Assembly: GCA_911728455.2 (NCBI GenBank)
Contig: OU452225.1
Span: 4,788,325-4,852,324, forward strand
Direction: 5' to 3'
Length of the DNA stretch: 64,000 nt
DNA from: Marthasterias glacialis
Taxonomy: Eukaryota; Echinodermata; Asteroidea; Forcipulatida; Asteriidae
Of the stretch, positions 1-12,975 are shown piece by piece (position 1 is the stretch's first letter; every line of letters starts with the position of its first letter). Below the pieces are notes generated by a model. The model was not told the DNA's origin and ran no database searches. It saw only the letters and a list, made by a program, of their open reading frames with translations. Position numbers and translations under genes: made by a program.

Positions 1-3
1 TAG

Positions 4-63
4 GGGGCCCAAGGGAACAAATTCGAGGCACTGGACTGCACTTACAAAACATATACGTTATGC
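4..63 (+). CDS. Possible exon at the left window edge (weak)
   Basis: An AG at 2-3 is followed by 20 open codons and a GTGAGT donor at 64. A competing GTAAGT donor is present on the opposite strand in the same stretch, so strand and reality are uncertain. The upstream intron is outside the window. Confidence 0.22.
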
Positions 64-2620
64 GTGAGTTTTTGCCAACCAAGATGGTAAAACTACGGGG
101 AGCCATGAACGCAAAGCATGAACAGATATCACAGTTTGCAAAAATGTTACACAAATATTCAAAAATGTTCAAAAGTTGTTGGAAACAAACCAACAAATAA
201 GGGGATGTATTTTCTTTAAATAGAAAGTTGCAAAAATCTTGAATTTGGTCACAACGTCTGTCAACAAGACTTGAATGTTTTGCTACATTTGGCCGACCAT
301 GCCAACCAGCGTGGTTTATCTATCAACAATGGAAAGGTCTATAGATTGTTCCCAATAATTATGACGTAAATCGGCCATCTTTATACGGGCAACTTGGAAC
401 ACACGGTCTTGCGTTTCGCAGAAGAACGGCGTATGCAGCACGCGCGCATTTCACAAAACTCATTGCACGATTAGTTAGTGAAAAACGCGCCTACGTTAAT
501 AATAATTTGAGCGCTTGACGCGCCTGCAAACCAAAGTGCCATTTGCCCGTAAAGATGGCGTCTATTTGGGAATCCGGGTACGGCGCGGAAACTTTCGCTG
601 TTGCAAAAATTAAAGCGCCAGTTCTTTCGCAAATTGTGAGTAGGGTCCTGAAACTGCATCCAAACTGTTCGCAATTCTTAGATTGTCCTTAAGGCAGACT
701 TATGGCATACAGTAGTGATTTGTTCAACTGTGTATAAGACAGAGGACAACTTAGGGGTAGATTTGATCTGATGTAGACGACTCAGGAAGAGTCTTTTGCA
801 ACTTCACCAACTTTGCCAGATGTGTACAGACCAAGGGGCTGTCTTACATCAACATTTTGAAACCATTTCGATGTAGATGGAAGTCGATAAAAGAACCCCA
901 CCATCTGTTGTTGGGATTCTTGCAAGCCTATTACCGTAAAGGAAACACCACTTAAACCTTACAAGAACCAGAAATGGGTAGGCTTGTAACCAAGACTAAC
1001 CGGTATAATATAGAGAATTGGCTAACCGGTAGCAATTTCCATCGCTTTTCACGGCAATGCAGTCGAGGAGCACGACCGGACAAACACTAATAATGTATTA
1101 ACCACTGGGAGAAACACCGGACGTTGCAATTTCCAGTTGGATATGCTTACAAGTGCTTCGATGTCACTTAAATTGAGAGGGTTGGAGAGATGTACTCGAC
1201 ACATGGAGATCTGGCATTCGTTTGCCATTCTCTTGCCCCTCCATCTTGTCGTCAGACGTCCTTTGTGGTCTCTCTGTAACGCCCATTGTCTTGCATTTCC
1301 TGTTTCGAGTATCTTGATTCAATCGCTGCACGAGTAATCGGGATGGTTTAACGATTTAAAATGTCTGACGAAAAACATACGCGACATAAATCAGCTCCTT
1401 CCCCGCGTACTTTGCTAACACGTTCACGACACAACGTTTGCGTTTTCACTCCAAATCTCAATACCCTCCCCCACTCCCCACCCACTTATCCATTTTTATT
1501 TATTAATTTGTTATCATTATTATTATTACTATTATTTTGTTACATTTTTTTCGTTATTTGTCTTATCAACACTCGTTCACTTCCCACGAATTCCCTCCCA
1601 TGACCGTGCCACAAGTGGCCACAAGTGAACGTTTCACATTCGAGTATAACCGCCACTCTACCACAAAATAAAAGAATCATTATGACGAACATTCGTTAGC
1701 TCTCGACGTTTTTGTTATGGGGGAAGCCGGGTGTATGATTTTGAATAGGCGATTACAAACCAACAAGTTACAGGTGTATAACAGAAAAACGGAAGTGGTT
1801 TTACTTCAAATTGACTCGGAAGTTTTGCACACATGCAATCATTCAAAACGCACGCAGTTTCACGGAGAATATTCGCTTGGAATTGATGGTATTTAGGCCA
1901 CATACTTTTTGGCTAGTTCCATTCAATGTCCCACAGTCACCGAAACCACACAAAACATTCCTTAATGTCATAAAAGAAATTCGGGGTAAAACAATTCCGC
2001 GGGGGAGAAAAATGTGAAAATTACAAGTACAGATGAAATACTAACGCGTGGAGTCGTGCAGTTTAATTAATTTGTTTTAATAACACTCGAGAAAACCATA
2101 GAACAAAAACAAAAATCAAGCAAAAACTAATTTGATAAAACGATTTCGTATATTTCTTTTATTGTTTTAGTTATTATTGTAAACTTTTTAAAGATTTTCT
2201 ATCAGCCCTAAAAAGACGAGTGTCATCCATCGACATTTTGTGGATGTGAAAAGTGTTCTACGTCCATTTGGGAAATGAATTAAAGGAACTTGTCAAATAT
2301 GATTTCAAAGTAACTTTTGTGCAAATGCCGCCTACTAAAAAAGTTGTAAAATGCCTACTACAACGGAATGGAATAAAATCGAAATAAGCCATCCTGATAG
2401 AGGATATGTGCAGAAATATTTTTGTCAATTCAAAACTTTCATTCTCAAAAGATGTAAAAAATAACATCAAGACAAGTGTATAAAATCAACCTTCATAAAA
2501 ATGAGCCATAAAGATTGATTTATCATATCGTTGTTGTTTCTTGAGTATAGCTTATTTCTAAATATAGACCTTCAAAATTTAAATTTAAAAAGATGTAAAC
2601 AGAACATCAAAACAAAATAT
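64..2620. other. Intergenic DNA, nothing recognised
   Basis: AT-rich sequence with short T-rich runs (around 1490-1560). I see no convincing exon, repeat family or RNA gene on either strand. Confidence 0.4.
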
Positions 2621-2629
2621 ATATATATA

Positions 2630-2695
2630 GCGCTCGTACGGTATTCGAGAGGTCGCGGGTTCGAGTCCGGCATCAGCCAAATTTTCTTTGCTCAC
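2630..2695 (+). mobile_element. SINE family A fragment (tRNA-like 3' half)
   Basis: A perfect RNA polymerase III B-box, GGTTCGAGTCC, lies at 2658-2668. It is followed by TTTTCTTTGCTCAC, the tail motif shared by the family A copies at 20789, 54445 and 60152. The A-box half has been lost or replaced by AT repeats. Confidence 0.5.
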
Positions 2696-2697
2696 GC

Positions 2698-2703
<6 letters not shown>

Positions 2704-2729
<26 letters not shown>

Positions 2730-2760
2730 AAACAACTTATATATATATATATATATATAA
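2704..2760. repeat. (TA)n microsatellite, two blocks
   Basis: Two TA runs are separated by AAAACAACT, directly after the SINE A frag­ment. Confidence 0.9.
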
Positions 2761-3721
2761 ATACAACATTTGCAAACAAAAAATTAACCAGTAATAAGTT
2801 GTTTTATAAATATGTAGGGTGTAGAAGGTAATTGGAAACTACCTGAGAACCGTGACACTCTGCAAAACCCGTTGAATACAGATCAAATGCTTACTACATG
2901 TCTTGCTTAATTCGTTATCGAGTATTATCATGCTTGACCAACCTCTATTATAAAGACTTAGGATTGATTCATCTACCATTGACACACACAAAATCCCTCA
3001 CCCTAAATCACTAAGATTTTGCTCTCCTGTTTTCCATGAAACCGGAATAGAATGGTTAAAGACTCCGCCACACCAGTCGCCAACGATCTAATTTGTACGG
3101 GAAACGATAATGTTATGTTCGGCATAACAATCCGTTATTAATAAAGGATTTTAGTTAATGTAAGATGCGTGTATGTTTGGTGTCGTTAGATTTCTTGACA
3201 CGAACGGGTGCATCTTCGGAAGGATGGACGCCCGGGTTTACAACGTGGGGGTTGTCACAGTGGGCAGAAGCTTCCGTTTTGTAGTAGGGGTTAACTAAGA
3301 TTGTCGCTCTCTCGAGGGCTGTACGTCGTCGGTTTAATTATCTTTATTTGGCTTGGGAATTCCCCGATGCTGTGACCCTTTTTCTGTGAGGATGGGTAGA
3401 GTTGGACTTTTGTAATTGTCGAAGGACACTCGCTGACGGGAAGGGCGGCAATGTCACTGAACCAACATGTTATTTTATCTTTTTAAATGCACTTATTATG
3501 AAATAATTGCAAAATTGTCCTCCCTTGTGGATTCCACTTTGCATGGATGGAAATGTTGACGATGTGGGAAACTTAAGTACTTAACTACTTTTTGACTGAA
3601 ATTTGTAACCGCAAACCAAATATACATTGAAATTTGTCTCTTTAAATTGTGTACGTTGGTTGGTTTAATCAATCTCTGTTGAACTCCTTCTTAAAAAAAC
3701 AAGATTGAAACTACTCTTACT

Positions 3722-4116
3722 CATTGGCGAAGCCAGCGTCTTTTTTGCAAGGGGGGGTAAATGGGAGGGGCACAGATATCTGTAGAGGGGGCAATATCAG
3801 TTGAGGTCAAGTCCAAGATAACGTGGACGTTTGTAACTCTGTAACTTGAAAATAACGTGCACGGTGATTCCTATTAATTATATATGAATTGTCTCAAAAT
3901 AAATAAATAAATAAACAAATAAATAAATCATAACAATAATGACAATAAATAAATGAATAAGACTCAAAAATAGCAACACTAAGAAGAACATCTTAGACAC
4001 ATAATTATTATGACTATAGTAAAATTCACGGTGTCCAGAGGCTGATACGGGGACAAGATGTTCCACTTGGGGGGGGGGGAGCTGCTCTCCTTTGCCACCC
4101 CCTGGCTACAACACTG
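3722..4116. mobile_element. hAT-like MITE (CAGTGGCG-type ends)
   Basis: The left end CATTGGCGAAGCCAGCG and the inverted right end (CAGTGTTGTAGCCAGGGG read on minus) are diverged versions of the ends at 11074-11287. Internal matches to that copy include the GGCAC/GGGGCAA stretch and TTCACGGTGTCCAGAGGCTGA. It contains an AAAT microsatellite at 3897-3929. Confidence 0.55.
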
Positions 4117-4540
4117 TTGTTACTACAACAAATCTAAAAGTTTTGACATTACCTACATACGAGATGAATGCTTATCAGTATAGACAATCCCTATCTAAAA
4201 ATCATTGATTTTGTTTTTAAATTAATCGTTTTGCGCCGTTTTATTTCAGTGTTTCAAAAATGATTTTCTTGTAGCCCATAAAAATAAGATCTTTGTTGTT
4301 GATTACCTTTTCTGTGTTTTCAGTTTATTTATTTTACGATTCAGTAAATCCCTCCCTTAAATTGCTATTTATCGAGTATACGAATTATGCCTTTCACAAG
4401 TTGTATGTTTGAAAAAAAGTAAATAGAATTTGCTTTTTGCAAACTGCTTACCAACCAAAAGGACCCGTCGTATAAATCCAAACATTTTTTTTTTAATCCC
4501 CGATGCAAAAATCAACATCTATTATAATGGTCACAGTACC

Positions 4541-4745
4541 CGCTGCTAATAGGATTCGAATTGCCTTTAACTGCTGGACAATCTAGGTAGTCTAGTTTGT
4601 AAGACATCTGCTGTAGAATGGCGGGAGTAGTGGGTTTGAATCCCACCCGAGAAATATGCCTGTGAGGTGGGGTTTTTTTTCCACAGGACTCGGGAAAGTA
4701 CTGTATTGCCTGACACACATCGGTGTATGGGTAAAACACAAATAA
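4541..4745 (+). mobile_element. SINE family B (tRNA-derived)
   Basis: A tRNA-like head with B-box GGTTTGAATCC leads into CCCGAGAAATATGCCTGTGA, then CAGGACTCGGGAAAGTACTG and CACACATCGGTGTATGGGTA. The same order is seen in inverse at 41163-41367. A fragment of the family's tail (CCCCGATGCAA) sits just before it at 4498, suggesting two insertions side by side. Confidence 0.65.
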
Positions 4746-7487
4746 TAGTTTTAATGTCCACACGTTTTGACCCTGGCAGAGTCTTTTTTGAAGGTGCAAC
4801 AGCCTAGGGTAGGGCAAGTCGGATGTTTCAAATGGTGTTTTAATATGCTTAAAAATGCTGTTGGAGTTAAAAAATATCACAAAGAGAACACAACTATACA
4901 ATGATTTTTGTTTTCTTTCTTTCATGATGCATTATTTAAAAAAATGTATCCCTTGAATGTAAATCTTAGAGTAAATTTCATTAATCAAATCATACCTTCT
5001 TGTCATACGCGAATCAACACATCCGCGAGATACTTTTAAATGCCCGCTAGTATCAGAGCGAAGAACGGTTTCAAATCCCAGACCAATTATTTCATGCGTG
5101 TTTCTTTGCCTTTGCGTAAATAAGTTGATCCACCGACTTAGCAAAGCGGATAAAGCCCATAGAAACCATTTTAAAAAAGCCTGATAGTTTTCATCTCCAG
5201 TGTATTTGGGTATAATGGGGCTTCAATTAATGAATTTGTATCAAGACGCTATCCCACAAGTACAAAAGCCTTCTGTCATTTTAGGGTGAGCCTCTGGAGA
5301 GCAAAACTGGGCTCAGGGCAAATTTAGCCGACTTGGAAAAACTGACTGCAATAAACGTTATCGGTCTGGGCCGGATATCCCTTATTGCACCAGGGATTAC
5401 TTCATATTACTACTATCTTGAATCGTATGCACTTTCAGTAATGAGCCAACTCGACATTGGTATCACAGTCATGCTGTTCGCCGAAGTGCCATGATGTTCA
5501 GTTGACAGCAAAGCACGTTGTAGAGCTAGTCCGTCCGCACTGCTTATATAGCTCTCCAAAAATACACAAGGCGCGCAAGGATACGGCCGAACCGCTGAGG
5601 TGAAACATCGTTTGTGTATTATAGCGGTCATGGCCGGCCGGTTGACTCACGGCAACAAAGTGCTCATCCACGCTCTCCGAGAGGGATTATGTTGTTTGCC
5701 GATAATCATATCGGCGCACAGTCATCCGAGCGTAATGATAATAATGCGATGTCTATTGTCTGGTTGAAACCGACGACTGGTTCATGTTTGCACTTTGTGT
5801 CGACTTGAGAAAACATTTCCAGTAAAAGTGGTAGGGGGCCTACTTATTTTGCTTTTGTTTTTTTGTGTGTTTTCTGTATAGTTATTTATGTATTTCGTCC
5901 ACTTTCTGTATTAAAACACTCAAAGAAACACCTGATTTGTGAGGTTATTTGTCGCTTAACAATACACAATGTCCAACCATTCCACACAACACGAAATTGT
6001 CCTCGATCCACGGCATATAAAAACAAGCAACAGCCGTTGCCAGGGACAAATCAAAATATTGTATATATAACATTTTCACTGTTTTTTAATGAATCATACC
6101 TTATTTTTAATTTGCAGCCGTCCCGATATCCTCATGAACTATGAAGCTTTGTTGAAATATCTGTGTGATTTCCACTGTGGAGCGGATGGGAACAGTTTGG
6201 GACAATGGGTTTCTAGGAAGTCGAAACAAAATTTGTTCCCCTCCTTCTATTCATTAGTGTATCGGTAGAATGGCGTTAATGCAAAAACGATATCATCAGT
6301 CAAAAGTGAAAATGAAAGCTCATGACTCTGTGCTACACTAATTAAATCCACCCTTCAGATATCATTTCATTACCAGAAAAATTGTATTTATTTATTATAA
6401 AACTGCTATGTTTCAAACGAGGATTTTTTCCTTTTTTTCTTTCGTTTTTGTTTTTGTGTTTCTTTTTTTCAGTTAGGCCTATTTTGTTAATTTATGTTTT
6501 CATTTGTTTTGCCATTTGTAATGTTGAAAAGTGGTTTGGGGCAGTTTTATTTTATTTATTATTTTGATTCATTTATTTCCAAGCAGCACATTGATACATA
6601 ACATACAGATATAAATGAATTTATTGATAAATATGACTGCATAGAAAACAAGCCAGAAGATAAATAAACTTATTCTTATATGAAACATTCCCAGTTGTGT
6701 AGTAATTCTATAAAAACGATAATTTCACAACTCCCACCCGAATAAATCAATGGCCCAACCCTCTGACCTAAATGCCTCGTCCCAGAAAAACTCTCCTCCT
6801 GTCCCCAAAAAATAAATGAATAAATAAATAAAACACGCATGAATAGTGAACATAATATGAAATAGAACAGTTCTGTCCTATAATAATGTATTGAAAGTAT
6901 TGGGTAAACATCATTACACTTCAGTGAAGACCAGTGTAAATTTTAAATTGTTCATCTGTTTTTATTATTTTTTGTCCAATATGCCAAAGCTTCCTGTTAC
7001 AGACCATGCGACATTTTAGCATGAAAACTTCCTAAATGCTTATAGCTTTTATAACTTACCGGTATAACAAGAATATAACATTTTCCGCAACTTTCCAGAA
7101 GCTTCATTTATTTTACGGTTCGCATTGAGCGACTGGAGTTAAAAGATTCATTAATTGGGCGCTTTAGGGCTAAAAAAGCGTTTGTATGAACTGAGTAAGG
7201 TTGAAAGTAGAATATTGATTCACATAAAACGTTCCTTGAAATTGGTTTTTGTTTAATTTCGTGACAGAACATAGTCTGCCATTTTGTACAACCAAATTTT
7301 TGACTCCACAAAATGGCGGGGAGTATGTTTCTAAGTAGAATATGGTTCTGCTGGTTGTATTTCCAGAAGTGATTAATGTGCTTTTTTAATCACTACTCAC
7401 TAATTACAACACAGTGTGTTTTGTTGTATTGCATGAACGACATTACTCTTATCAGGACCGGGCTTTTTTCTTGTCTTTTTTGATGTA
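4746..7487. other. Intergenic DNA with an unexplained CpG-richer patch
   Basis: Mostly AT-rich unique DNA. The part at about 5400-5800 is visibly richer in CpG, has TTATATAG near 5547, and contains an open + frame from an acceptor-like ATTTTAG at 5284 to a TGA at 5491 (about 68 codons). No splice chain could be built, so I do not call a gene. Confidence 0.3.
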
Positions 7488-8172
7488 CGGGGACCGGAGG
7501 GGGCACGACCGATTTTGATGAAACTTGCCATAAAGGTTCATTTCACCGAGTGTTACATGATGACGTCAAAAAAAATCAAAAAATCGTCACTAGAGGGCTT
7601 TTTTGCTTGTTTTTTGCCTATTCTTGGTAAAAGATAACTTCTTTTAATTTAGTTACTGGAGTCACCTTTGGGTGCATTTAAAGCCATTAATTTGTCCCAT
7701 TTTTGAGAGAGAGAAAAACAGATTTTGCGTTTTTTTCACTTAAAAATAAAAATGCCGCCGCCAAGGGCCCACAGAGAAATAATAAGTTTTGGTTGACAAA
7801 TTTAAATATTGTTGGGGTCTGAAAAGTAAGAAATAAGCATGTTGAGAATATTCTGTTGTTAAAAAACTTGATTTGACCCCCTAATTACAGGCTGAAAACA
7901 AAAAATCCAAGATGGCCGCCAAAAAGGGCGGCCATTTTGAACTTCCAAAAGCATTTCAGACCATCGCGTGACTCATCACTATCACTTTACTGACAAAGAA
8001 ATCAAAAATGAGTGGAAATAATGTTCAAAAAGAGTAAAATCGTTTGACCCAAGGTCAAGTAATGGTTGTCATGGCAACAGCTAACCCCCGGTATCAATTA
8101 TTTTTTGCCAATATGATCCTAGATATATTTTTGGGGAAAATTGGTAGGGGCACATTGTGCCTCCGGTCCTGG
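7488..8172. mobile_element. Candidate non-autonomous DNA transposon
   Basis: GGACCGGAGGGGGCAC at the left is matched in inverse by GTGCCTCCGGTCC at the right. A further CAGGACCGG lies at 7453. The interior has a hairpin around GATGGCCGCC/GGCGGCCAT near 7910-7935. No clear duplication was found, so the ends are approximate. Confidence 0.4.
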
Positions 8173-8863
8173 TGGGGTTAAAAAGGATCAAGGTGCAATT
8201 CCAAACAGCAGCATTTTAAGAGATGTTAAGGCAATGTGTCCCGTTATGTATTGTTGTATCCGAAAGTCATGGTACAAATGAATAAGAACTATATTTTATT
8301 CCGAAGGCAGTAGCAGTCTGCTCTCATTTTGGGCAGTCCATGGCCTCATTTACGGCCTCTTCAAAATGTGCCACAGTCATTTTAACTGCCCTGGATCAGC
8401 CTTTGTCTAAGCGTGATTATGATCTTGAAAACAAGAAAAACCTTCCTTTTCTTTCTTGTCACTTCTTCACACTCCCCCACCATTCCCAAGACAGATGTCA
8501 GGGGTTTTTGTCTTTTTTTGTCCGTTTTCACTTTCTTACTCCACACCCGTCTATTTCCGATGTAATTGTTCAGAACGGAACCAGACAAAAGAACACAATA
8601 TCTTTTACTCTACACAGACGGTCCCATGGGAGATGTACCGAAGGGTTTGACGAAAGGGGCGGGCCAAATGGCAGACAAGAGGGGCTTAAAAGAAGCATGG
8701 GCTTAAAATGATTGACTATTGAAGAAACTAGCAGATTTTTGCATTGTTATTTAACGAATTAAGTCGTGGAACTTTCACTGATGTAAATTACTTAAGCACG
8801 GTACATGCGTAAAAAACAATCTAATAAGGTTTGCGGTGACACTATGTACAGCTCTCTCTGGTG

Positions 8864-9053
8864 GTTTGTTTGTTTGTTTGTTTGTTTGTTTGTTTGTTTG
8901 TTTGTTTGTTTGTTTGTTTGTTTGTTTGTGGGATTGTTTGTTTGTTTGTTTGTTTGTTTGTTTGTTTGTTTGTTTGTTTGTTTGTTTGTTTGGTTGTTTG
9001 TGGGGTTGTTTGTTTGTTTGTGGGGTTGTTTGTTTGTTTGTTTGTTTGTTTGT
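8864..9053. repeat. (TTTG)n microsatellite, about 190 bp
   Basis: Near-perfect TTTG repeats are interrupted by a few GGGA, GGTT and GGGG variants. The repeat reads open in several frames on both strands (CLFV or NKQT repeats), but this is a repeat artefact. Confidence 0.95.
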
Positions 9054-9236
9054 TGAAAACACTAATCGAAACGTCGACTTGTTACACCACTGGTTCTTCT
9101 CAGAACCACCACAACTCACACAGAGATTTGTACACATACATGGTGTTCCCGCAAAATAGTGCAAAGTTTCAAATCTAAAAGAAAGAAAATCAAGCTTTGT
9201 GGCGTATGTATTAATTGTCTCATTAAAGTCAAGCTT

Positions 9237-10016
9237 TGAAGAGTATTTTGTTCTATTTTGTCTTCAAGGCTAATCGGCGTAACCAAAATAATTCTTGTTG
9301 TGAAGCCAAGGATTCTCAGAGAAGTCACCTTAATCTCTATTTTGCCAAGAACCACTCAGAGAGAAGACTAGGAAGGTAGTTTTAGCTCTTAATGTGGGAC
9401 AAAACCCCCAGGGATTTATTCCAGAGAAAATCCACGCAATCAGGTAGGGACTGAAAAACCCAATCCACATAGTGCCCTCGGCGGGGTTCGAACCGGGGTC
9501 CTGGAGGCGGAAGGCGAAAGTGGCGTAACTAAGGCGGGCAAGTGCCCCCCCCCCCCCAACTGATGTCCGTGCCCCCCCCCCCCCCCTCCCCGCGGGTGCC
9601 CCCATTTGAAATCTAGACTTTTGATATAAAAAATTACCAGAATAAAATAGTACTTTTTATAAGCTTTTATGTAGTAGTCTCAATGTTTTTAAAACTATGT
9701 TTTTATTATTTACACGCAGACAATGTACCGGTACTTTTTTGTTTTACCTCCATGTCAGATTATTAATCTAAAATATAGTGAACGGCATAACATAAGACCT
9801 CTGAAAGGGGTTTGTTTATGAAAAAATTACAAACGGAAACTACAGTTTTAATTGGCCAAAAGTGCCCCCCTAGAAAAAATGACGCACCCCCTTGTGCCCC
9901 CCCCCCCCTTAAAATTGTATTCAAGTTATGCCTCTGGAAGGCAAGGAAAGATACCCTACGCCAAACCCGAACAATGAGAAGTGTAGCCGCATGCTGAAAC
10001 CGATGAATGAAGAGCC
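9237..10016 (-). mobile_element. SINE family D on minus strand, split by a hAT-like insertion
   Basis: Read on minus, the B-box GGTTCGAACCC is followed by CACTATGTGGATTGGGTTTT, CACATTAAGAGCTAAAACTA and GAGATTAAGGTGACTTCTCT. The head resumes beyond 9937 after the insertion at 9518-9936. This order of tRNA-like head and conserved body is typical of a SINE. Confidence 0.55.
9518..9936. mobile_element. hAT-like MITE nested in SINE D
   Basis: Ends read AAGTGGCGTAACTAAGG and, in inverse, CAGAGGCATAACTTG. Flanks are GAAGGCGA (9510-9517) and GAAGGCAA (9937-9944), an 8-bp duplication with one mismatch, as expected for hAT elements. C-rich tracts lie just inside both ends. Confidence 0.65.
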
Positions 10017-10511
10017 GTATGTGCAACCGCAACATTCACGGACTCTTTTTTTTTTATCGACTATTTTAATCTCGTTTTAATTTGAGTGTAATTGACTCAT
10101 CACAGATAGACTGGACCCTAGGGCCTGACGGTAGACTGTGTAAAAGCTTAAAGAGTTCCGTCTCCTGCTGGAAGAGCTTGGATGGATTCTCTTGGGAATG
10201 TAGAACCTTGCTTCGGGAAACGAAAAAAAACCGCAGTGATCTATCTCGCGAGTGATTATCAGAGTTACACTCCATTAACAGATGAAAATAGGCATCCCAA
10301 TGTACATGTCCCATTGACAATTAGTTGTATTTGTTGCGATCAAAAGATCCAATTGAGAGTGATTATTGAACGGGGGTTTTGTGCGTGTGTCATTGCAGAT
10401 TTTGGAGTTCTGGTAAAAACAAAATTAGAACGAGGTTATCAATGCAGTAGTAAACACACAAAAATACACACCGGGAAATTCACTTAGAGTTCGTCTGTGT
10501 TCTGCTCAAAT

Positions 10512-10991
10512 CAGCGGTCCACAAACTTTTAGACCGGGCGTTCGACGCGACCCACCCGCCGATCGCCACTCGGTTGAGCCCCTGCTGCAGTTGTTCCCGT
10601 ATAAAAAAAAACAAGCCAATCTCAACAGGAGCACATTATTTTTATGAAGCAGTCTGTTTATTATTACATTAATTTATGAGTAATTGCATGGAAACAGATA
10701 ATAAAAGTTAATGTTTTTGATGATAGATCGATTGTGAGGCAACCTTTGTTGCTGATGGAATGATCAAAGTGTTACGATAAATGTTAGCGCTTCTGTCAGA
10801 GTTTGGCGACTCACATGATTTCTTTTTCGTGAGCCACTTTTGGCTTGCGACCCATCGTCTGCAAGCCGTTACTTTAAGTCACCGTACGGTGCAAGAGTAA
10901 TGTTTCGTATTGATATAATATGTGCAGGCCTGAGAGGCGATCGGCGGGTGGGTCGCGTCGAACGCCCGGCCTTAAAGTTTCTGGACCGCTG
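10512..10991. mobile_element. hAT-like MITE with long terminal inverted repeats
   Basis: CAGCGGTCCACAAACTTT at the left is matched by CAGCGGTCCAGAAACTTT in inverse at the right. The similarity continues for about 55 bp, including CGTTCGACGCGACCCACCCG. The interior is AT-rich and has no transposase. Confidence 0.75.
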
Positions 10992-11073
10992 AATTGACAA
11001 TTACAAAGTTAGATATTAACCCAGTGTAAATCAGCTGAGGAATAAAATGTCTCTGATGTGAAAACATTTGGAG

Positions 11074-11287
11074 CAGTGGCGTTGCCAGCATCCCTTTTTT
11101 GTACTGAGGCAAAGGATGGGGTGTCACAGATGTTTGCAGATGGGGCAATTTCAGTTAAAATTGCCCGATGATAGCAAATTTTACGGTGTCTAGAGGCTGA
11201 CGTAGGTGGAAGCAGGGGGGAGGGCAAGATGCTCCACGGGGGCAGCTGCCCCTTTTCCCCCCACCCACACCCCTGGCTACGACATTG
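11074..11287. mobile_element. hAT-like MITE with 8-bp duplication
   Basis: The ends are CAGTGGCGTTGCCAGC and, in inverse, CAATGTCGTAGCCAGGGG. The flanks ATTTGGAG and ATTTGGAA form an 8-bp duplication with one mismatch. Confidence 0.7.
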
Positions 11288-11830
11288 ATTTGGAATCGCT
11301 CCAGGCTTTGTCCCTCTAAGTTACAAATCGCCTTCCCAGCTGTCCCTAAAATTAAAACTCATTAGGCAGAAAAAAAATAAAATAAAAACCTGCGAAATAC
11401 CGTAAAATCTTACTAATTTGGGGGAGACCGATTGCTGTGCTAAACCGTCCTCCTGCGTAGATTCACACCCACTTATCGCTCGGTATTCTCTGAGAAATAG
11501 TATCCCAGGAGATTCCAAGAAATTAACGAGATTTATAGTTGTCACACATATTTAATCTGATATATTTCAATTTGTAAATAGCGCAGTATATAAGTAATGC
11601 TTCTCTACCGGTTGTGCGGTATGACTGGTGATGATAAACGCGATGGGTCAAATCGAAGCGTGGCTCCGTGGTCTGGATGCCGGCTTTATAAAAGGCCTAC
11701 ACGGAAGCCTTTGGGCGGGGGACGTCTTTGAGCAACTTATCGCTTTCAGCAAAATGTGAGTTATACTCACAGCGTAAAAGTAGAACCTGGGATGAGGACC
11801 TGCAGAGAGATGGCAGCAAGCCATTTTGTG

Positions 11831-12303
11831 CAAGTCCAAGTCAAGTCACAAGTCCTTTTTGTGGCAAGTCCAAGTCAAGTCACAAGTCTTTTTAAGTCCA
11901 AGTCAAGTCATAAGTCCTTTTTGTGACAAGTCCAAGTCAAGTTACGAGTCTTTTTAAGTCCAAGTCAAGTCATAAGTCCTTTTTGTGGCAAGTCCAAGTC
12001 AAGTCACAAGTCCTTTTTGTGGCAAGTCCAAGTCAAGTTACAAGTCTTTTAAGTCCAAGTCAAGTCATAAGTCCTTTTTGTGGCAAGTCCAAGTCAAGTC
12101 ACAAGTCTTTTTAAGTCCAAGTCAAGTCACAAGTCTTTTTAAGTCAAAGTCAAGTCACAAGTCTTTTTAAGTCCAAGTCAAGTCACAAGTCCTTTTTGTG
12201 GCAGGTCCAAGTTAAGTCTTTTTAAGTCCAAGTCAAGTCACAAGTCCTTTTTTGTGGCAGGTCCAAGTGAGTCTTATGAAGTTCAAGTCAAGTCACAAGT
12301 CTC
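11831..12303. repeat. CAAGTC-based minisatellite, about 470 bp
   Basis: Units of roughly 30-40 bp are built from CAAGTCCAAGTCAAGTCACA plus AGTCCTTTTTGTGG or AGTCTTTTTA. Higher-order alternation of the two linker types is visible. Confidence 0.9.
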
Positions 12304-12654
12304 ATAATGTAGCGTCTCGAGTCAACAACTTTGCGATCCATTCACTGACGTATGCGTTCGAAATTTGTTCGCATTATTATTAGGGTTATGCTAGATAGAG
12401 AAAGGCACATTTTTTTCTTCCTCAGAAAACCCTGAACTTCCCGCTGTGCCCCTCCGTTCGTTAATGCACAACTTATTCGAAATAAATGTTGTGGAAATAT
12501 ATTGTTTGTTTAAACATGATTATATAATAATGAAATTATTTCCATATTCATTTCAACCTCTACATCATTGCCGCCATCTGTTTTGCCGTCATCGAAAAAT
12601 GAATAGAATACCGGCTATAGTTTTGATGTAAGGTAGGCTATTTTCAGTGATTAA

Positions 12655-12683
12655 TAATAATAATTATAATAATAATAATTATA
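12655..12683. repeat. AAT-rich microsatellite
   Basis: Imperfect ATAATAATAATT units. Confidence 0.7.
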
Positions 12684-12975
12684 ATTTCTGGTTTATTCAT
12701 AAAAACACGAAGTAGGCAGCCCCAAAAGAGTTGCTGATAAAACCACGTTTACACTTTACAAGAATTAAAAATTAACATGAAGGTCAAAGCGTACATAGAA
12801 AACAAGGATCACCGTACAAACCACTACTCAATATGTATATATATTAAAAAACAATGAACAAAATGTTAACATAAACAAGAGGAAATTTGGGGAGAAATTC
12901 GGATAAAATTAATACCACAGTAAACAAATTCTAGAACTAAAGAGTAAAACAAATGTTTGGTTTTAAAAATGTGTA

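Noticed and set aside
4512-4925. 137-codon minus-strand frame
   Set aside because: It runs through SINE family B and shows no protein-like features.
5285-5491. 68-codon frame after an acceptor-like ATTTTAG
   Set aside because: It looks protein-like, but I found no partner exon and no consensus donor, so it is left as unproven.
5541-5569. TTATATAG followed by CCAAAAATAC, resembling the KLF TATA-MEF2 module
   Set aside because: The A/T block does not fit MEF2 or CArG consensus, the GAGCTC part is absent, and no gene follows.
8775-9178. Long open frames on both strands (CLFV and NKQT repeats)
   Set aside because: They are translations of the TTTG microsatellite and stay open only because the repeat lacks stops.
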